Shown: positions 43,760-52,849, counted from the stretch's first letter. The stretch: DNA of 64,000 nt from Bradyrhizobium guangxiense (GCF_004114915.1 NZ_CP022219.1:4742501-4806500); one strand, 5' to 3'. The notes: generated from the sequence alone by a model not told the origin. Numbers and translations: made by a program.

Positions 43760-45499
43760 CTATTTCTTCAGTGCGAACACCCAGATGACCCCGCCTTGAG
43801 GCACGTTGGCTTCGATGCCGATGTTGTTGGTCACCAGCGCATCCTGGATGCGCTGCGCGTCCACGCCCCAACCCGACTGGATCGCGATGTACTGGGTGCC
43901 GTCGATCTCATAGGAGACCGGCATGCCCATGATGCCGGAGTTGGTCTTCTGCTCCCATAGGAGCTCGCCGGTCTTGGCATTGAAGGCGCGGAAGTTGCGG
44001 TCATTGGTGCCGCCGACCAAGACGAGATCGCCCGCGGTCGCCGTCACCGAGCCGAACAGCTGCGACTTCGGGAAGTTGTGCTGCCACACCTTCTTGCCCG
44101 TCGTGGGATCCCACGCCTGCAGCTCGCCGAAGTGATCCGCGCCCGGCTTCGTCTTCAGACCGATATCCTCCGGCTTGGTGCCGAGCCAGAGCTCGCCCGG
44201 CTTCAGCGCGACCTTCTCGCCGGTGAACCCGCCGCAGAAGTTCTCGTTGGCGGGCACATAGACGAGGCGGGGCTTCTGGCTGTAAGCCGCCGACGGCCAG
44301 TCCTTGCCGCCCCATAGCGACGGGCAGAATTCGACGCGCTTGCCGATCACCGGCTTGTGGGCGGGATCGACGATCGGCTTGCCGCTCTCGGGTTCGATGC
44401 CCTTCCAGACGTCGGTGGAAACGAACGGCCAGCCGGCGACGTAGTTGATCTTGGTCGGCGTGCGCTCGAGGATCCAGAAGATTGCGTCACGACCCGGATG
44501 GACCAAGCTCTTGATGTTGCGGCCGTCGCGTTGCAGGTCGATCAGCATCGGCGCCTCGACCTCGTCCCAGTCCCAGGAATCGTTCTGGTGATACTGGTGA
44601 TGGGTCTTGATCTTGCCGGTGTTGGGATCGAGCGCAAGCACCGAGGAGGTGTAGAGATTGTCGCCGGGATGGGTCTCGCCGGGCCAAGGCGCGGCGTTGC
44701 CGACGCCCCAATAGATCGTCTTGGTCTCCTTGTCGTAATTGCCGGTCATCCAGGCCGAGCCGCCGCCGTTCTTCCAGTCGTCGCCCTGCCAGGTGTCATG
44801 GCCCGGCTCGCCTTCGCCCGGAATGGTGAAGGTCCGCCACAGCTCCTTGCCGTCCTTGGCGTCATAGGCGGCGACATAGCCGCGCACGCCGAACTCGCCG
44901 CCGGAGCCACCGACGATGACCTTACCGTCGACGATCAGGGGCATCAGGGTCATGTACTGGCCCTTCTTGTAATCCTGCACCTTGGTATCCCACACCACCT
45001 TGCCGGTCTTGGCATCGAGCGCGACGACATGGTCGTCCGTGGTGGCGAGATAGAGCTTGTCTTCCCAGAGGCCGACGCCGCGACTGGTCGGATGCAACTG
45101 GAACAGATCGTCGGGCAACTGCCGCTTGTAGCGCCAGTATTCGTCGCCGGTCTTCGCGTTCAGCGCGATCACCTGCCCCATCGGGGTCGCCACGAACATC
45201 ACGCCGTTGTTGACGATCGGCGGCGCCTCGTGGCCTTCGACGACACCGGTGGCGAAGGTCCAGACCGGCGTGAGGTTCTTCACGTTGGAGGCGTTGATCT
45301 GATCGAGCGGGCTGTAGCCCTGGCCGTCATAGGTGCGCCGATAGAGCATCCAGTTGCTCGGCTCCGGATTCTCCAGCCGCTGCGCGGTCACCGGCGCGTA
45401 GTTCTCGATCGGACCGGACACGGCGGCGGTCGAAACGAGGCAGGTGAAGGCGACGAAGCCGGACAGGTACCATTGCTTCCTGGTGATGGACGTTTTCAT
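43760..45499 (-). CDS. PQQ-dependent dehydrogenase, lanthanide type, lacking the vicinal Cys pair
   Basis: A 579-residue periplasmic quinoprotein (signal ending ...STAAVSG). Glu in SGGEFGVRG, Asn in YWGVGNAAPW, catalytic Asp310 and the extra Asp312 (SWDWDEVEAP) indicate lanthanide plus PQQ. Where XoxF-type enzymes have the CC disulfide the sequence reads LFQLHPTSRG with no Cys, so the usual vicinal disulfide near PQQ is absent. Two other Cys (EFCPSLW, ENFCGGF) could pair. Substrate unknown. Downstream of a Rieske-type gene on the same strand and lacking an adjacent cytochrome. Confidence 0.92.
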   Translation of the reverse strand: MKTSITRKQWYLSGFVAFTCLVSTAAVSGPIENYAPVTAQRLENPEPSNWMLYRRTYDGQGYSPLDQINASNVKNLTPVWTFATGVVEGHEAPPIVNNGVMFVATPMGQVIALNAKTGDEYWRYKRQLPDDLFQLHPTSRGVGLWEDKLYLATTDDHVVALDAKTGKVVWDTKVQDYKKGQYMTLMPLIVDGKVIVGGSGGEFGVRGYVAAYDAKDGKELWRTFTIPGEGEPGHDTWQGDDWKNGGGSAWMTGNYDKETKTIYWGVGNAAPWPGETHPGDNLYTSSVLALDPNTGKIKTHHQYHQNDSWDWDEVEAPMLIDLQRDGRNIKSLVHPGRDAIFWILERTPTKINYVAGWPFVSTDVWKGIEPESGKPIVDPAHKPVIGKRVEFCPSLWGGKDWPSAAYSQKPRLVYVPANENFCGGFTGEKVALKPGELWLGTKPEDIGLKTKPGADHFGELQAWDPTTGKKVWQHNFPKSQLFGSVTATAGDLVLVGGTNDRNFRAFNAKTGELLWEQKTNSGIMGMPVSYEIDGTQYIAIQSGWGVDAQRIQDALVTNNIGIEANVPQGGVIWVFALKK

Positions 45500-45615
45500 G
45501 GACGTTCCCCTTTTTCATCCGTTTGAATTCTTGTTTTGAATTCTTGTCGTTCGTCCCGCTGTCCGCCCATCGGCGGATACGGCCTCTCGTGACGCGGGCA
45601 CGACCCGCACCGCCA

Positions 45616-46269
45616 TCATCCTGGCTGCGCGCCACCTACCTTTCCGATGAAGTTGCCGGCGACGCTGAGCGAGCCGTCAGCAAGCGCGAGCGGCAGCGCA
45701 GCGAGCCGTCGCGGCGCCGGTCCAAACACGACCTGTGCGTCCGCACGAGGATCGTATTCGGAATTGTGACACATGCACTTGAACACCTCCTTGTCGCCGA
45801 CATCGCTCTTCACCCAGGCGGTGACGGGACAGCCGGCATGCGCGCAGATCGCCGAATAGGCGATGATGCCGTCGACGGCGCGCGCTTTGGTCTTCTCGTC
45901 GAGCTCGGCGGGATCGAGCCGGATGATCAGGATCTCGTTGAGCCGAGAGGCGCTGCGCACCACCGATGTCTTGGGGTCCTTCGGCCAGGCATGCACCGGC
46001 GGTCCGCCGGCGGGCAGGTCGGCCGCCGTGATGAGCTTTCCCTCCTTGTCGCCTTCGGAGAAGACCAGCAAATCACCCTTCTGAGGCCGTTCGTCGGAGC
46101 CCGGCGGATCCTCGTCCGCACGGGCATGCGCGGAACAACCGAGGCAGGCGGTGGTGGCGAGTGCGCCAAGCAGGACCGTCCGCCGCGTCCGCGCGGCGCG
46201 CGCGTCGACGTCGGAATCCGTAGGGCTCTCGGACGATGCAGAACTGGACGTGATCGATGCGCGGGACAT
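45616..46269 (-). CDS. Exported Rieske [2Fe-2S] protein next to a PQQ dehydrogenase
   Basis: A 217-residue protein with a twin-Arg segment (ARTRRTVLLGALATTACLG) and a C-terminal Rieske domain. Ligands C142-A-H144-A-G-C147 and C165-M-C167-H168-N-S170 are complete, with C147-C167 as the expected disulfide. It resembles ubiquinol-cytochrome c reductase iron-sulfur proteins but has no cytochrome b partner here. It lies 116 bases upstream of the third quinoprotein dehydrogenase on the same strand, suggesting an electron-transfer pairing (inference). Start at MSRASITSSS; 35 residues upstream are possible. Confidence 0.85.
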   Translation of the reverse strand: MSRASITSSSASSESPTDSDVDARAARTRRTVLLGALATTACLGCSAHARADEDPPGSDERPQKGDLLVFSEGDKEGKLITAADLPAGGPPVHAWPKDPKTSVVRSASRLNEILIIRLDPAELDEKTKARAVDGIIAYSAICAHAGCPVTAWVKSDVGDKEVFKCMCHNSEYDPRADAQVVFGPAPRRLAALPLALADGSLSVAGNFIGKVGGAQPG

Positions 46270-46548
46270 GTCCACAAGCAGGCGCTGGAACTCTGCCGAA
46301 AACAAGGCGAAGAGTTGGCACCGCAGTGCATCAATATGGCTTTGCTCGTGTTGATTGAACGGCAGTGAACGCATTCATGCGCGTTTTCGCAATTTCAACG
46401 TCGCACCACGCGATCGGCATGATGATTTTGCAGATCAGACCAATGATGCCGGAATTGGTGCAGCGCGCTCTCCGTCGCGGTGCGCAAAGCAAGCGGAGCA
46501 ATACAGCTGCATATTCTGTGAGCGCCGGGTCGCTGGTCGTTATCAGGA

Positions 46549-47013
46549 TCAGGACCTGAGTACGTGGCGCGGCGCGGCGATCGAACCGGCAACGGTTGCG
46601 GACGCCATTTCGAAGCTGTCGGCGATGCGGCGCGCCTTGTCGATGAACAGGCTAGCTGCCGGGGTTGGGCAAACCTCGCGCGCGGTCTGCTCGAACAGAT
46701 CGAGCCAGCGGTCGAAATGATCACCCACCAGGCTCAGCGGCAGATGCGCCCGCATCGGGGAGCCGTGATAGCGGCCGCTCATCAGCACGACCGAGGACCA
46801 GAAATCCCTGAGCTTGGCGAGATGCTCGTCCCAGTTCTGCACGATCCCGAACACCGGCCCCAGCTTTGCGTCCTCGCGCACGCGTCCGTAGAAGCGGGTC
46901 ACGAGTTCCCCGATCATCTCCTCGGTGATCCCGGTCCGTTCGATCGCATCCTGGGTCAACAGGTTCCGCCGTGCGGCCGCCGCCTCGCGCTCGGCCTTCA
47001 GTCGATCCGACAT
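46549..47013 (-). CDS. Group III truncated haemoglobin
   Basis: A 154-residue globin of the truncated 2-on-2 type: ITEEMIGELVTRFYGRVREDAKLGPVF, WDEHLAKLRDFWSSVVLMSGRYHGSPMRAHLPL with the proximal His nearby, and FDRWLDLFEQTAREVCP. Group III members occur singly and bind O2 or NO in the cytoplasm. Start set at MSDRLKAER, since upstream codons look noncoding. Upstream of the Rieske-quinoprotein pair on the same strand, 279 bases away. Confidence 0.9.
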   Translation of the reverse strand: MSDRLKAEREAAAARRNLLTQDAIERTGITEEMIGELVTRFYGRVREDAKLGPVFGIVQNWDEHLAKLRDFWSSVVLMSGRYHGSPMRAHLPLSLVGDHFDRWLDLFEQTAREVCPTPAASLFIDKARRIADSFEMASATVAGSIAAPRHVLRS

Positions 47014-47146
47014 GTCCTTTGTGTCCGTTCCGTTATGCCCGCGGGCCGTTCGACATTGTCGAGCCAATTGCGCGCGGCGTCTTTGTCGCAGCGCAAAGTG
47101 CGGGATGCGGCGGCGGACGTCATAAGCCCGCCGCCGGTCGCCCTGA

Positions 47147-47998
47147 TCAGGCGCTATAAGTGTAGAAGCCCTGCCCGCTCTTGCGGCCAAGATGGCCGGC
47201 ATCGACCATCTCTTTCAGCAGCGGCGCTGGCCGATATTTGGGATCGTTGAAGCCCTTGTAAAAGACCTCCATCACCGAAAGCATGGTGTCGAGCCCGACG
47301 AGATCGGCCAGAGCCAGCGGCCCGATCGGATGGTTGCAACCGAGCTTCATGCCCGCGTCGATCTCTTCCGCCGTCGCGATGCCCTCCTGAAGCGCGAAGA
47401 TCGCCTCGTTGATCATCGGGCACAGGATGCGGTTGACGGCAAAACCTGGGCTGTTCTTGGCGGTGATCGCCACCTTGCCGACGCGCTGGGCGAAATCGAG
47501 CGCCTTGGCATGGGTGTCGTCCGAGGTCTGTAAGCCGCGGATCAGTTCCAGCAGCGCCATCACCGGAACTGGATTGAAGAAGTGCATGCCGATGAAGCGG
47601 TCGGGCCGGTCGGTCGCGGCAGCGAGCTTGGTGATCGAGATCGACGACGTATTGGTCGCGACCAGCGTGCGCGGCGACAGGGTGGCGCAGAGGTCCTTCA
47701 GGATCTTGACCTTGAGCTCCTCATTCTCGGTCGCGGCCTCGATGACCAGGTCGCAGTCCGACAGCTTCGCCCGGTCGGTGGTGCCGGTGATGCGCTTGAG
47801 CGTCGCCTCGCGATCGGCCGCCGACATCTTCTCCTTCTTGACCAGGCGATCGAGGCTGCCGCCGACGGTCGAAAGCCCGCGGTTCACGGCCGCATCGGAA
47901 ATATCGACCATCACGACCGAGAGCCCGGCCGCCGCACAGATTTGCGCGATGCCGTTCCCCATGGTCCCTGCCCCGATGATGCCAACGGTCTGGATCAT
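47147..47998 (-). CDS. 3-hydroxybutyryl-CoA / 3-hydroxyacyl-CoA dehydrogenase
   Basis: A 283-residue enzyme with the NAD-binding [17 protein letters not shown], the catalytic His in [17 protein letters not shown], conserved Ser/Thr in SSISI and the C-terminal domain [18 protein letters not shown]. It interconverts 3-hydroxyacyl-CoA and 3-ketoacyl-CoA (PaaH/Hbd/FadB-C type). Length is usual for the stand-alone class. No partner genes adjoin. Cytoplasmic. Confidence 0.95.
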   Translation of the reverse strand: MIQTVGIIGAGTMGNGIAQICAAAGLSVVMVDISDAAVNRGLSTVGGSLDRLVKKEKMSAADREATLKRITGTTDRAKLSDCDLVIEAATENEELKVKILKDLCATLSPRTLVATNTSSISITKLAAATDRPDRFIGMHFFNPVPVMALLELIRGLQTSDDTHAKALDFAQRVGKVAITAKNSPGFAVNRILCPMINEAIFALQEGIATAEEIDAGMKLGCNHPIGPLALADLVGLDTMLSVMEVFYKGFNDPKYRPAPLLKEMVDAGHLGRKSGQGFYTYSA

Positions 47999-48397
47999 TG
48001 CCTCATATCCTTCTCATCCTAGCGGGCGCGCCAGCACGGCACGGCCCCATTGTTCCTGCACCAGGGTCTAGCACCGCCACGGGGCGGCTGCGACCTGATC
48101 CGCCCTCTCCTTAAAGCATCCATGGCCGGAATAAAGCCGCCGCCAGCCGCAAAAAGGCATGATTTGGCCTTCCGGTCCGCGGCTTACCCCCGAATTTGCC
48201 CCTGCCCTTGCCCGTCGCAGGCGGAGGGACGGCTGGGCCAGGCACGCTTCGGACCATCCTCGATCTACATCAATCGGACGACGCGGCGCCGCTGACCGTG
48301 TGGTGTGGTTGACGCGCAATAGCCGGCGCGAATCCCTCGCGCAGCGATTGTGACATCGACCACATCGGCTTCGTGCCCAGCTGTCAGCGTCGCGCAA
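47999..48397. other. Intergenic region
   Basis: About 400 bases between divergent genes (dehydrogenase leftward, PstS rightward). No gene, repeat or RNA structure could be supported; both promoters must lie here. A Pho box could not be confidently recognised. Confidence 0.5.
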
Positions 48398-49453
48398 ATG
48401 AAGAAGCATATTGCACTTCCAATCATCCTCACCGCCCTGCTCGTCGCAACGCCAGGCCTGGCAGCGGAGATCAGAGGAGCCGGTTCAACCTTCGTGTCGC
48501 CCGTGATGGCGAAATGGACCGACGCATACAAGTCCAAGACCGGAAATGTCGTCAGCTATCAGGCGGTCGGCTCCGGGATCGGCTTCAACCTCATCAAGAA
48601 AGAAGCCGTCGATTTCGGCACCAGCGACATGCCGCTGGACCCGAAGGAGTTGGACCGGCTCGGCCTGATGCAATTCCCGATCGTGATCGGCGGCGTCGTC
48701 CCCGTAATCAACATTGCCGGCGTCAAGCCCGGCCAGGTCCGCTTCACCGGGCAGGTACTCGCCGACATCTACCTCGGCAAGATCAAGTCCTGGAACGACC
48801 CCGCCATTAGCGCGATCAATCCCGACATCGGCTTGCCGAACGCGCCGATCACGGTGGTCCATCGCATCGACGGCTCCGGCACGACGTTCAACTGGTCGAA
48901 CTATCTTGCGAAGGTGAGTCCGCAATGGAAGGCGAGCATGGGCGAAGGCACCGCGGTCGAGTGGCCGCTCGGCCTCGGCGGGAGGGGCAATGACGGCGTC
49001 GCCTCGCTCGTCGGTCTTATTCCTGGCGCGATCGGCTATCTCGAATACACCTACGCGCTGCAACGGCTCGACCGGATTTCCTTCGGAATCGTGCAGAACA
49101 GCGCCGGCAACTACGTCGTGCCCGACGCCGCGTCTTTCCAGGCCGCGGCCGCCAGCGCGGACTGGAAAGCGGAGAAGGACTTCCATCTCGTGCTCACCAA
49201 CGCGCCCGGTGAAGACGCCTATCCGATCACGGCGACGACATTCGTGCTGATGCCGAAGACCCCGAAATATCCAGAGCGCTCCGCAGCCGCCGTCGACTTC
49301 GTCCGCTGGGTGCTGGACAACGGCAAGTCCCAGGCCGAGACGCTCAACTACGTCCCGCTGCCGCCCGCCCTGATCGACCAGATCGAACGCTATTGGCAGC
49401 AGAGCATCGCCGCCGTCCCCGCGATTTCGGCATCGGCGACCGTCAAACGCTGA
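48398..49453 (+). CDS. PstS-type periplasmic phosphate-binding protein (orphan)
   Basis: A 351-residue exported protein (signal ALPIILTALLVATPGLAA). EIRGAGSTFVSPVMAKWTDAYKS, YQAVGSGIGFNLIKKEAVDFGTSDMPL, HRIDGSGTTFNWSNYLAK are the PstS phosphate-ligand motifs. It would deliver phosphate to a PstCAB importer, but no pst or pho genes follow. Instead an arsenic operon starts 91 bases downstream, and PstS orphans are often linked to ars loci because arsenate mimics phosphate. Confidence 0.9.
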   Translation: MKKHIALPIILTALLVATPGLAAEIRGAGSTFVSPVMAKWTDAYKSKTGNVVSYQAVGSGIGFNLIKKEAVDFGTSDMPLDPKELDRLGLMQFPIVIGGVVPVINIAGVKPGQVRFTGQVLADIYLGKIKSWNDPAISAINPDIGLPNAPITVVHRIDGSGTTFNWSNYLAKVSPQWKASMGEGTAVEWPLGLGGRGNDGVASLVGLIPGAIGYLEYTYALQRLDRISFGIVQNSAGNYVVPDAASFQAAAASADWKAEKDFHLVLTNAPGEDAYPITATTFVLMPKTPKYPERSAAAVDFVRWVLDNGKSQAETLNYVPLPPALIDQIERYWQQSIAAVPAISASATVKR

Positions 49454-49544
49454 ACCTCGAAGGCCGATTGCAATATCGAGATCGGGGCTCACCGGGCTCC
49501 AATCCCGATTGACAGCCGTCCATTATTTCAATACTCGTTGAAAT

Positions 49545-49892
49545 ATGGAAAAGAGGGACGCCGTCGCAGCACTCGCCGCGCTCGCTCAGGACAATCGCCT
49601 CGACATCTTCCGCCTGCTGGTGCAGGCCGGTCCCGGCGGCCTGACTGCCGGCGCCGTGGCTGAGGCGCTGGGTCTTGCCCCCAACACGCTGACCTTCCAC
49701 TTCGACCGGCTGCGGATGGCCGGGCTCGCGACCGTCCGGCGCGAGGGGCGTTCGATGATCTATGCGGGGCGGTTCGAGACCATGAACGCGCTCATCGGCT
49801 TCCTGACCGAAAACTGCTGCGGCGGGGGGTCATGCGCTCCGACAAAGCCGTCGAAACCGGCGCGACAGCGCAGCAAAGTGCCCGCAGCCTGA
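49545..49892 (+). CDS. arsR: ArsR-family arsenic-responsive repressor
   Basis: A 115-residue winged-HTH repressor (LAALAQDNRLDIFRLLVQAGPGGLTAGAVAEALGLAPNTLTFHFDRLRMAGLATVRREGRSMIY). A Cys cluster NCCGGGSC at residues about 96-103 is a likely As(III)/Sb(III) site, as in C-terminal-Cys ArsR proteins. It would release ars promoters on metalloid binding. First gene of the ars operon; next gene begins 11 bases later. Confidence 0.92.
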   Translation: MEKRDAVAALAALAQDNRLDIFRLLVQAGPGGLTAGAVAEALGLAPNTLTFHFDRLRMAGLATVRREGRSMIYAGRFETMNALIGFLTENCCGGGSCAPTKPSKPARQRSKVPAA

Positions 49893-49903
49893 AAGGATAG
49901 ACC

Positions 49904-50077
49904 ATGAAGCGCCTGCACGTTCACGTGTCCGTCGAGGATCTCCCCCGTTCCATCGACACCGATTACGGCGACGGCACCGGCGAGAACCAGGCTCGGGTCG
50001 CTCGCGAGAAGCCGGAGCAGCAGTCGGCCTGCTGTGCGCCGCAGGTGGCGCCGGCGACCTCGCGGGCCTGCTGCTGA
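49904..50077 (+). pseudogene. arsI (C-As lyase) remnant with an in-frame central deletion
   Basis: A 57-codon ORF joins two recognisable ends of ArsI/CadI-type proteins: MKRLHVHVSVEDLPRSI (start of the first vicinal-oxygen-chelate repeat) and YGDGTGENQARVAREK followed by the Cys-rich tail SACCAPQ...RACC. The central part of about 100 residues, with metal ligands and the substrate Cys pair, is missing. The frame is intact, so a short Cys-rich peptide could still be made. It sits in the normal ars position between arsR and arsC. Confidence 0.75.
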
Positions 50078-50094
50078 GCAAGGGGGCATCCGCA

Positions 50095-50505
50095 ATGGAC
50101 GCGATTATCTACCACAATCCCGAGTGCGGCACGTCGCGCAACACGCTTGCCATGATCCGCCACGCCGGTATCGAGCCGCACGTGATCGAATATCTCAAGA
50201 CGCCGCCGTCGCGGGCCCTGCTGCAGCAGCTCATCGCCCGCATGGGGATCTCGGTGCGCGAGGCCGTTCGCGAAAAGGCGGCACCCTATGCGGAGCTCGG
50301 GCTCGGCAACGCGGCGTTGACCGACGATCAGCTGCTCGACGGGATGATGGCGCATCCGATCTTGATCAACAGGCCGATCGTGGTGACGCCGAACGGCGTC
50401 AGACTCTGCCGCCCCTCCGAACTGGTGCTGGATCTGTTGCCACCGCAGCGGGGCGAATTCGTCAAGGAAGACGGCGAGCGCGTGCGGCTGGATCGCGACG
50501 CCTGA
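50095..50505 (+). CDS. arsC: Arsenate reductase, glutaredoxin-dependent
   Basis: A 136-residue ArsC with the active-site Cys in YHNPECGTSRNTLAMI near residue 11 and the Arg-containing block RPIVVTPNGVRLCRPSE. It reduces arsenate to arsenite using glutathione/glutaredoxin. RBS AAGGGGG. Its TGA overlaps the ATG of the aquaporin gene by one base, implying coupling of reduction and export. Confidence 0.93.
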   Translation: MDAIIYHNPECGTSRNTLAMIRHAGIEPHVIEYLKTPPSRALLQQLIARMGISVREAVREKAAPYAELGLGNAALTDDQLLDGMMAHPILINRPIVVTPNGVRLCRPSELVLDLLPPQRGEFVKEDGERVRLDRDA

Positions 50506-51203
50506 TGCCGAGCCTCGCACAGCGCGCCTTCGCCGAGTGGCTCGGGACGGCGTTCCTGCTCGCCGCCGTGGTCGGCTCCGGGATCATGGCGCAGCGACTG
50601 TCCGGTGGAAACGTCGCACTGGCGCTGTTGTGCAATACGATCGCCACCGGCGCCATCCTCGTGGTGCTGATCCTGACCTTCGGCCCGATATCGGGTGCCC
50701 ATTTCAATCCGGCTGTGACGCTGGCATTCGCCTTGCGCCGCGAAGTGCCATGGACGGACGCTGCGACCTACTCCATCGCCCAAATCACCGGCGCGATCGC
50801 CGGTGTGGGGGTTGCCCACCTGATGTTCGAGCTTCCTGTCCTCCAGCTTTCTCTCACAGACCGTGCCGGGGCCGGACAATGGTTGGCCGAGGCCGTGGCC
50901 ACCTTCGGTCTGCTATCGACGATCTTCGGGGTCGGACATCGCACCATCACTGCTGTTCCTTACGCCGTCGGCCTCTACATCATTTCGGCATACTGGTTCA
51001 CCTCGTCCACGTCGTTCGCCAACCCCGCGGTCACCATTGCCCGTTCGCTGTCCGACACATTCGCGGGTATTGCCCCACAAGGCGTAGCGGCTTTCATTGC
51101 CGCTCAATTCGTCGGGGCGGCTCTCGCCGTCCTGCTCGCGCGATGGCTTTGGGCTTGCGAAAGGCGGAGCCCTCCGGGAATCACGTCAGAAGAGCCTGCA
51201 TGA
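50505..51203 (+). CDS. aqpS: MIP-family aquaglyceroporin, arsenite channel
   Basis: A 232-residue six-helix channel with both half-helix motifs (GAHFNPAVTLAF and SSTSFANPAVTIARS). In Sinorhizobium meliloti AqpS, encoded in the ars operon in place of an ArsB/Acr3 pump, lets arsenite flow out. The same order here (arsR, arsC, aqp) supports that role. Inner membrane. Confidence 0.9.
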   Translation: MPSLAQRAFAEWLGTAFLLAAVVGSGIMAQRLSGGNVALALLCNTIATGAILVVLILTFGPISGAHFNPAVTLAFALRREVPWTDAATYSIAQITGAIAGVGVAHLMFELPVLQLSLTDRAGAGQWLAEAVATFGLLSTIFGVGHRTITAVPYAVGLYIISAYWFTSSTSFANPAVTIARSLSDTFAGIAPQGVAAFIAAQFVGAALAVLLARWLWACERRSPPGITSEEPA

Positions 51204-51367
51204 CGCGGCACCAACAGCTTTTTGATTGAACCGCGTTTTCAAACCGTCACTCCCGGGTATTCTGTGGCTGTCAACAAAACCCGCTGGAACCAGTCCGTGA
51301 GGCGATTTCGAACGGCCGATATCGACGATCAGGAGCCATTCCGCCCGGCGCAACAGCGTCAGGCCGG

Positions 51368-52066
51368 ATGAACGACTTCGTACGATCCATTGGCGCTGCG
51401 TTCTCGCTGATCCGCGGAGCCGACGCTGAGCTGCTCGGCATCGTCGCATTGTCGGTTCGTGTCAGCCTGACCGCGAGCATCATTGCCCTGCTGATCGGCG
51501 CGCCGATCGGGACCTTGCTCGCGATCACCCGTTTCCGCGGCCGGCAGGTGATCATCGTGCTGACCAATGCGCTGCTCGGCCTTCCGCCGGTCGTGGTCGG
51601 GCTCGCGCTCTATCTTCTGCTGTCGCGGTCCGGCCCGCTCGGAGCGGCCGGACTGCTGTTCACGCCGGCCGCCATGGTGATCGCGCAGACGCTGCTCGCC
51701 ACCCCGATCGTGGTGGCGCTGGTGCATCGGCCCGCCAGCCTGCTATGGGCGGAATATGGCGATCTGGCGCGGATCGACGGACTGTCGGCCTTCCGCAGCA
51801 TGGCGCTTCTGTTCGCGCTCGGCCGGACTTCGCTGCTGACGGCCTTTCTCGCCGCGTTCGGACGCGCCATCGCCGAGGTCGGCGCCATCATCATCGTCGG
51901 CGGCAACATCCGCGGCTTCACGCGCACGATGACGACCGCGATCGCGCTGGAGACCAGCAAGGGCGCCCTGCCGCTGGCGCTCGGGCTCGGGCTGATCCTG
52001 CTCGCGCTCAGCGTCGCGGTGTCGACCGTCGCCTTCCTGCTAGTGGGACGCGTTGGGGAAAAATAG
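51368..52066 (+). CDS. tupB: ABC permease, tungstate type (TupB)
   Basis: A 232-residue inner-membrane permease with about five hydrophobic segments (VSLTASIIALLIGAPIGTLLAI, VIIVLTNALLGLPPVVVGLALYLLL) and the EAA-like loop RIDGLSAFRSMALLFALGRTSL. TupB proteins carry EVGAIIIVGGNIRGFTRTMTTAIALETSKG, present here. No TupC ATPase is adjacent. Its 3' end overlaps the convergent binding-protein gene by 27 bases. Confidence 0.88.
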   Translation: MNDFVRSIGAAFSLIRGADAELLGIVALSVRVSLTASIIALLIGAPIGTLLAITRFRGRQVIIVLTNALLGLPPVVVGLALYLLLSRSGPLGAAGLLFTPAAMVIAQTLLATPIVVALVHRPASLLWAEYGDLARIDGLSAFRSMALLFALGRTSLLTAFLAAFGRAIAEVGAIIIVGGNIRGFTRTMTTAIALETSKGALPLALGLGLILLALSVAVSTVAFLLVGRVGEK

Positions 52067-52849
52067 CTGCTCGCCGCCGACCTTGTACCCGGCGATCGCC
52101 TCCTGTCCCTTCGGCGAGAGGAGCCAGTCTATGAAGGCCTGCCCGTCCTTGGCCTTCACGTTCGGGTGCTTTTCAGGATTGACCAGCATGACGCCGTACT
52201 GGTTGAACAGCCGCTTGTCCCCTTCCATCAGGATGGCGAGTTCGCCGCGGTTCTTGAACGACAGCCAGGTGCCGCGATCCGACAGCAGATAGGTGTTCGA
52301 CGACGAAGCCATGTTCAGCGCCGGGCCCATGCCCTGGCCGATCTCCCGATACCAGCCGTCCTTTGCCGCGCCGACGTCGACGCCCGCTTCCTTCCAAAGC
52401 CGGAGCTCGGCCGCATGCGTGCCGGACTTGTCGCCGCGCGAAACGAACGGCGCCTTGGCCGCCGCGATCTTGCGCAACGCATCCGTGACGTCCTTGCTGC
52501 CGGTGATCTTGGCGGGATCGCTCTTCGGGCCGATGATGACGAAGTCGTTGTACATGACGTCGAAGCGCCTCACACCCTGCCCTTCCGACATGAACTTGTC
52601 TTCGGCTGCCCTGTCATGGACGAACACCACGTCGGCATCGCCGCGCCGCCCGATATCCAGCGCCTGGCCGGTACCGACGGCAACGACCTTCACGCTGATG
52701 CCCTCCTCCTCTGCGAACAGCGGCAGCAAATGGCCGAACAGGCCTGATTGTTCCGTCGAGGTGGTGGAGGCCACAGTGATGGCGCGATCCTGCGCAACCG
52801 CGATCGTGGACCAGAGCAAAACCGCTCCGATGGCAACTCGTCTCTTCAT
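52040..52849 (-). CDS. tupA: Periplasmic tungstate/molybdate-binding protein (TupA)
   Basis: A 269-residue exported protein (signal RRVAIGAVLLWSTIAVA). ITVASTTSTEQSGLFGHLLPLF is the diagnostic TupA N-terminus, with TSTEQSG making oxyanion contacts; VGTGQALDIGRRGDADVVFVHDRAAEDKF and VSRGDKSGTHAAELRLWK continue the fold. It would supply tungstate to TupB; molybdopterin-type hydroxylases in this window are possible beneficiaries. Convergent with tupB rather than in the usual tupABC order. Confidence 0.9.
   Translation of the reverse strand: MKRRVAIGAVLLWSTIAVAQDRAITVASTTSTEQSGLFGHLLPLFAEEEGISVKVVAVGTGQALDIGRRGDADVVFVHDRAAEDKFMSEGQGVRRFDVMYNDFVIIGPKSDPAKITGSKDVTDALRKIAAAKAPFVSRGDKSGTHAAELRLWKEAGVDVGAAKDGWYREIGQGMGPALNMASSSNTYLLSDRGTWLSFKNRGELAILMEGDKRLFNQYGVMLVNPEKHPNVKAKDGQAFIDWLLSPKGQEAIAGYKVGGEQLFFPNASH

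Noticed and set aside
46375..46548. Slightly AT-richer gap between the haemoglobin and Rieske genes as a possible RNA or transferred fragment
   Set aside because: No stem with T-run, tRNA fold or mobile-element end could be found; too short to judge base composition.
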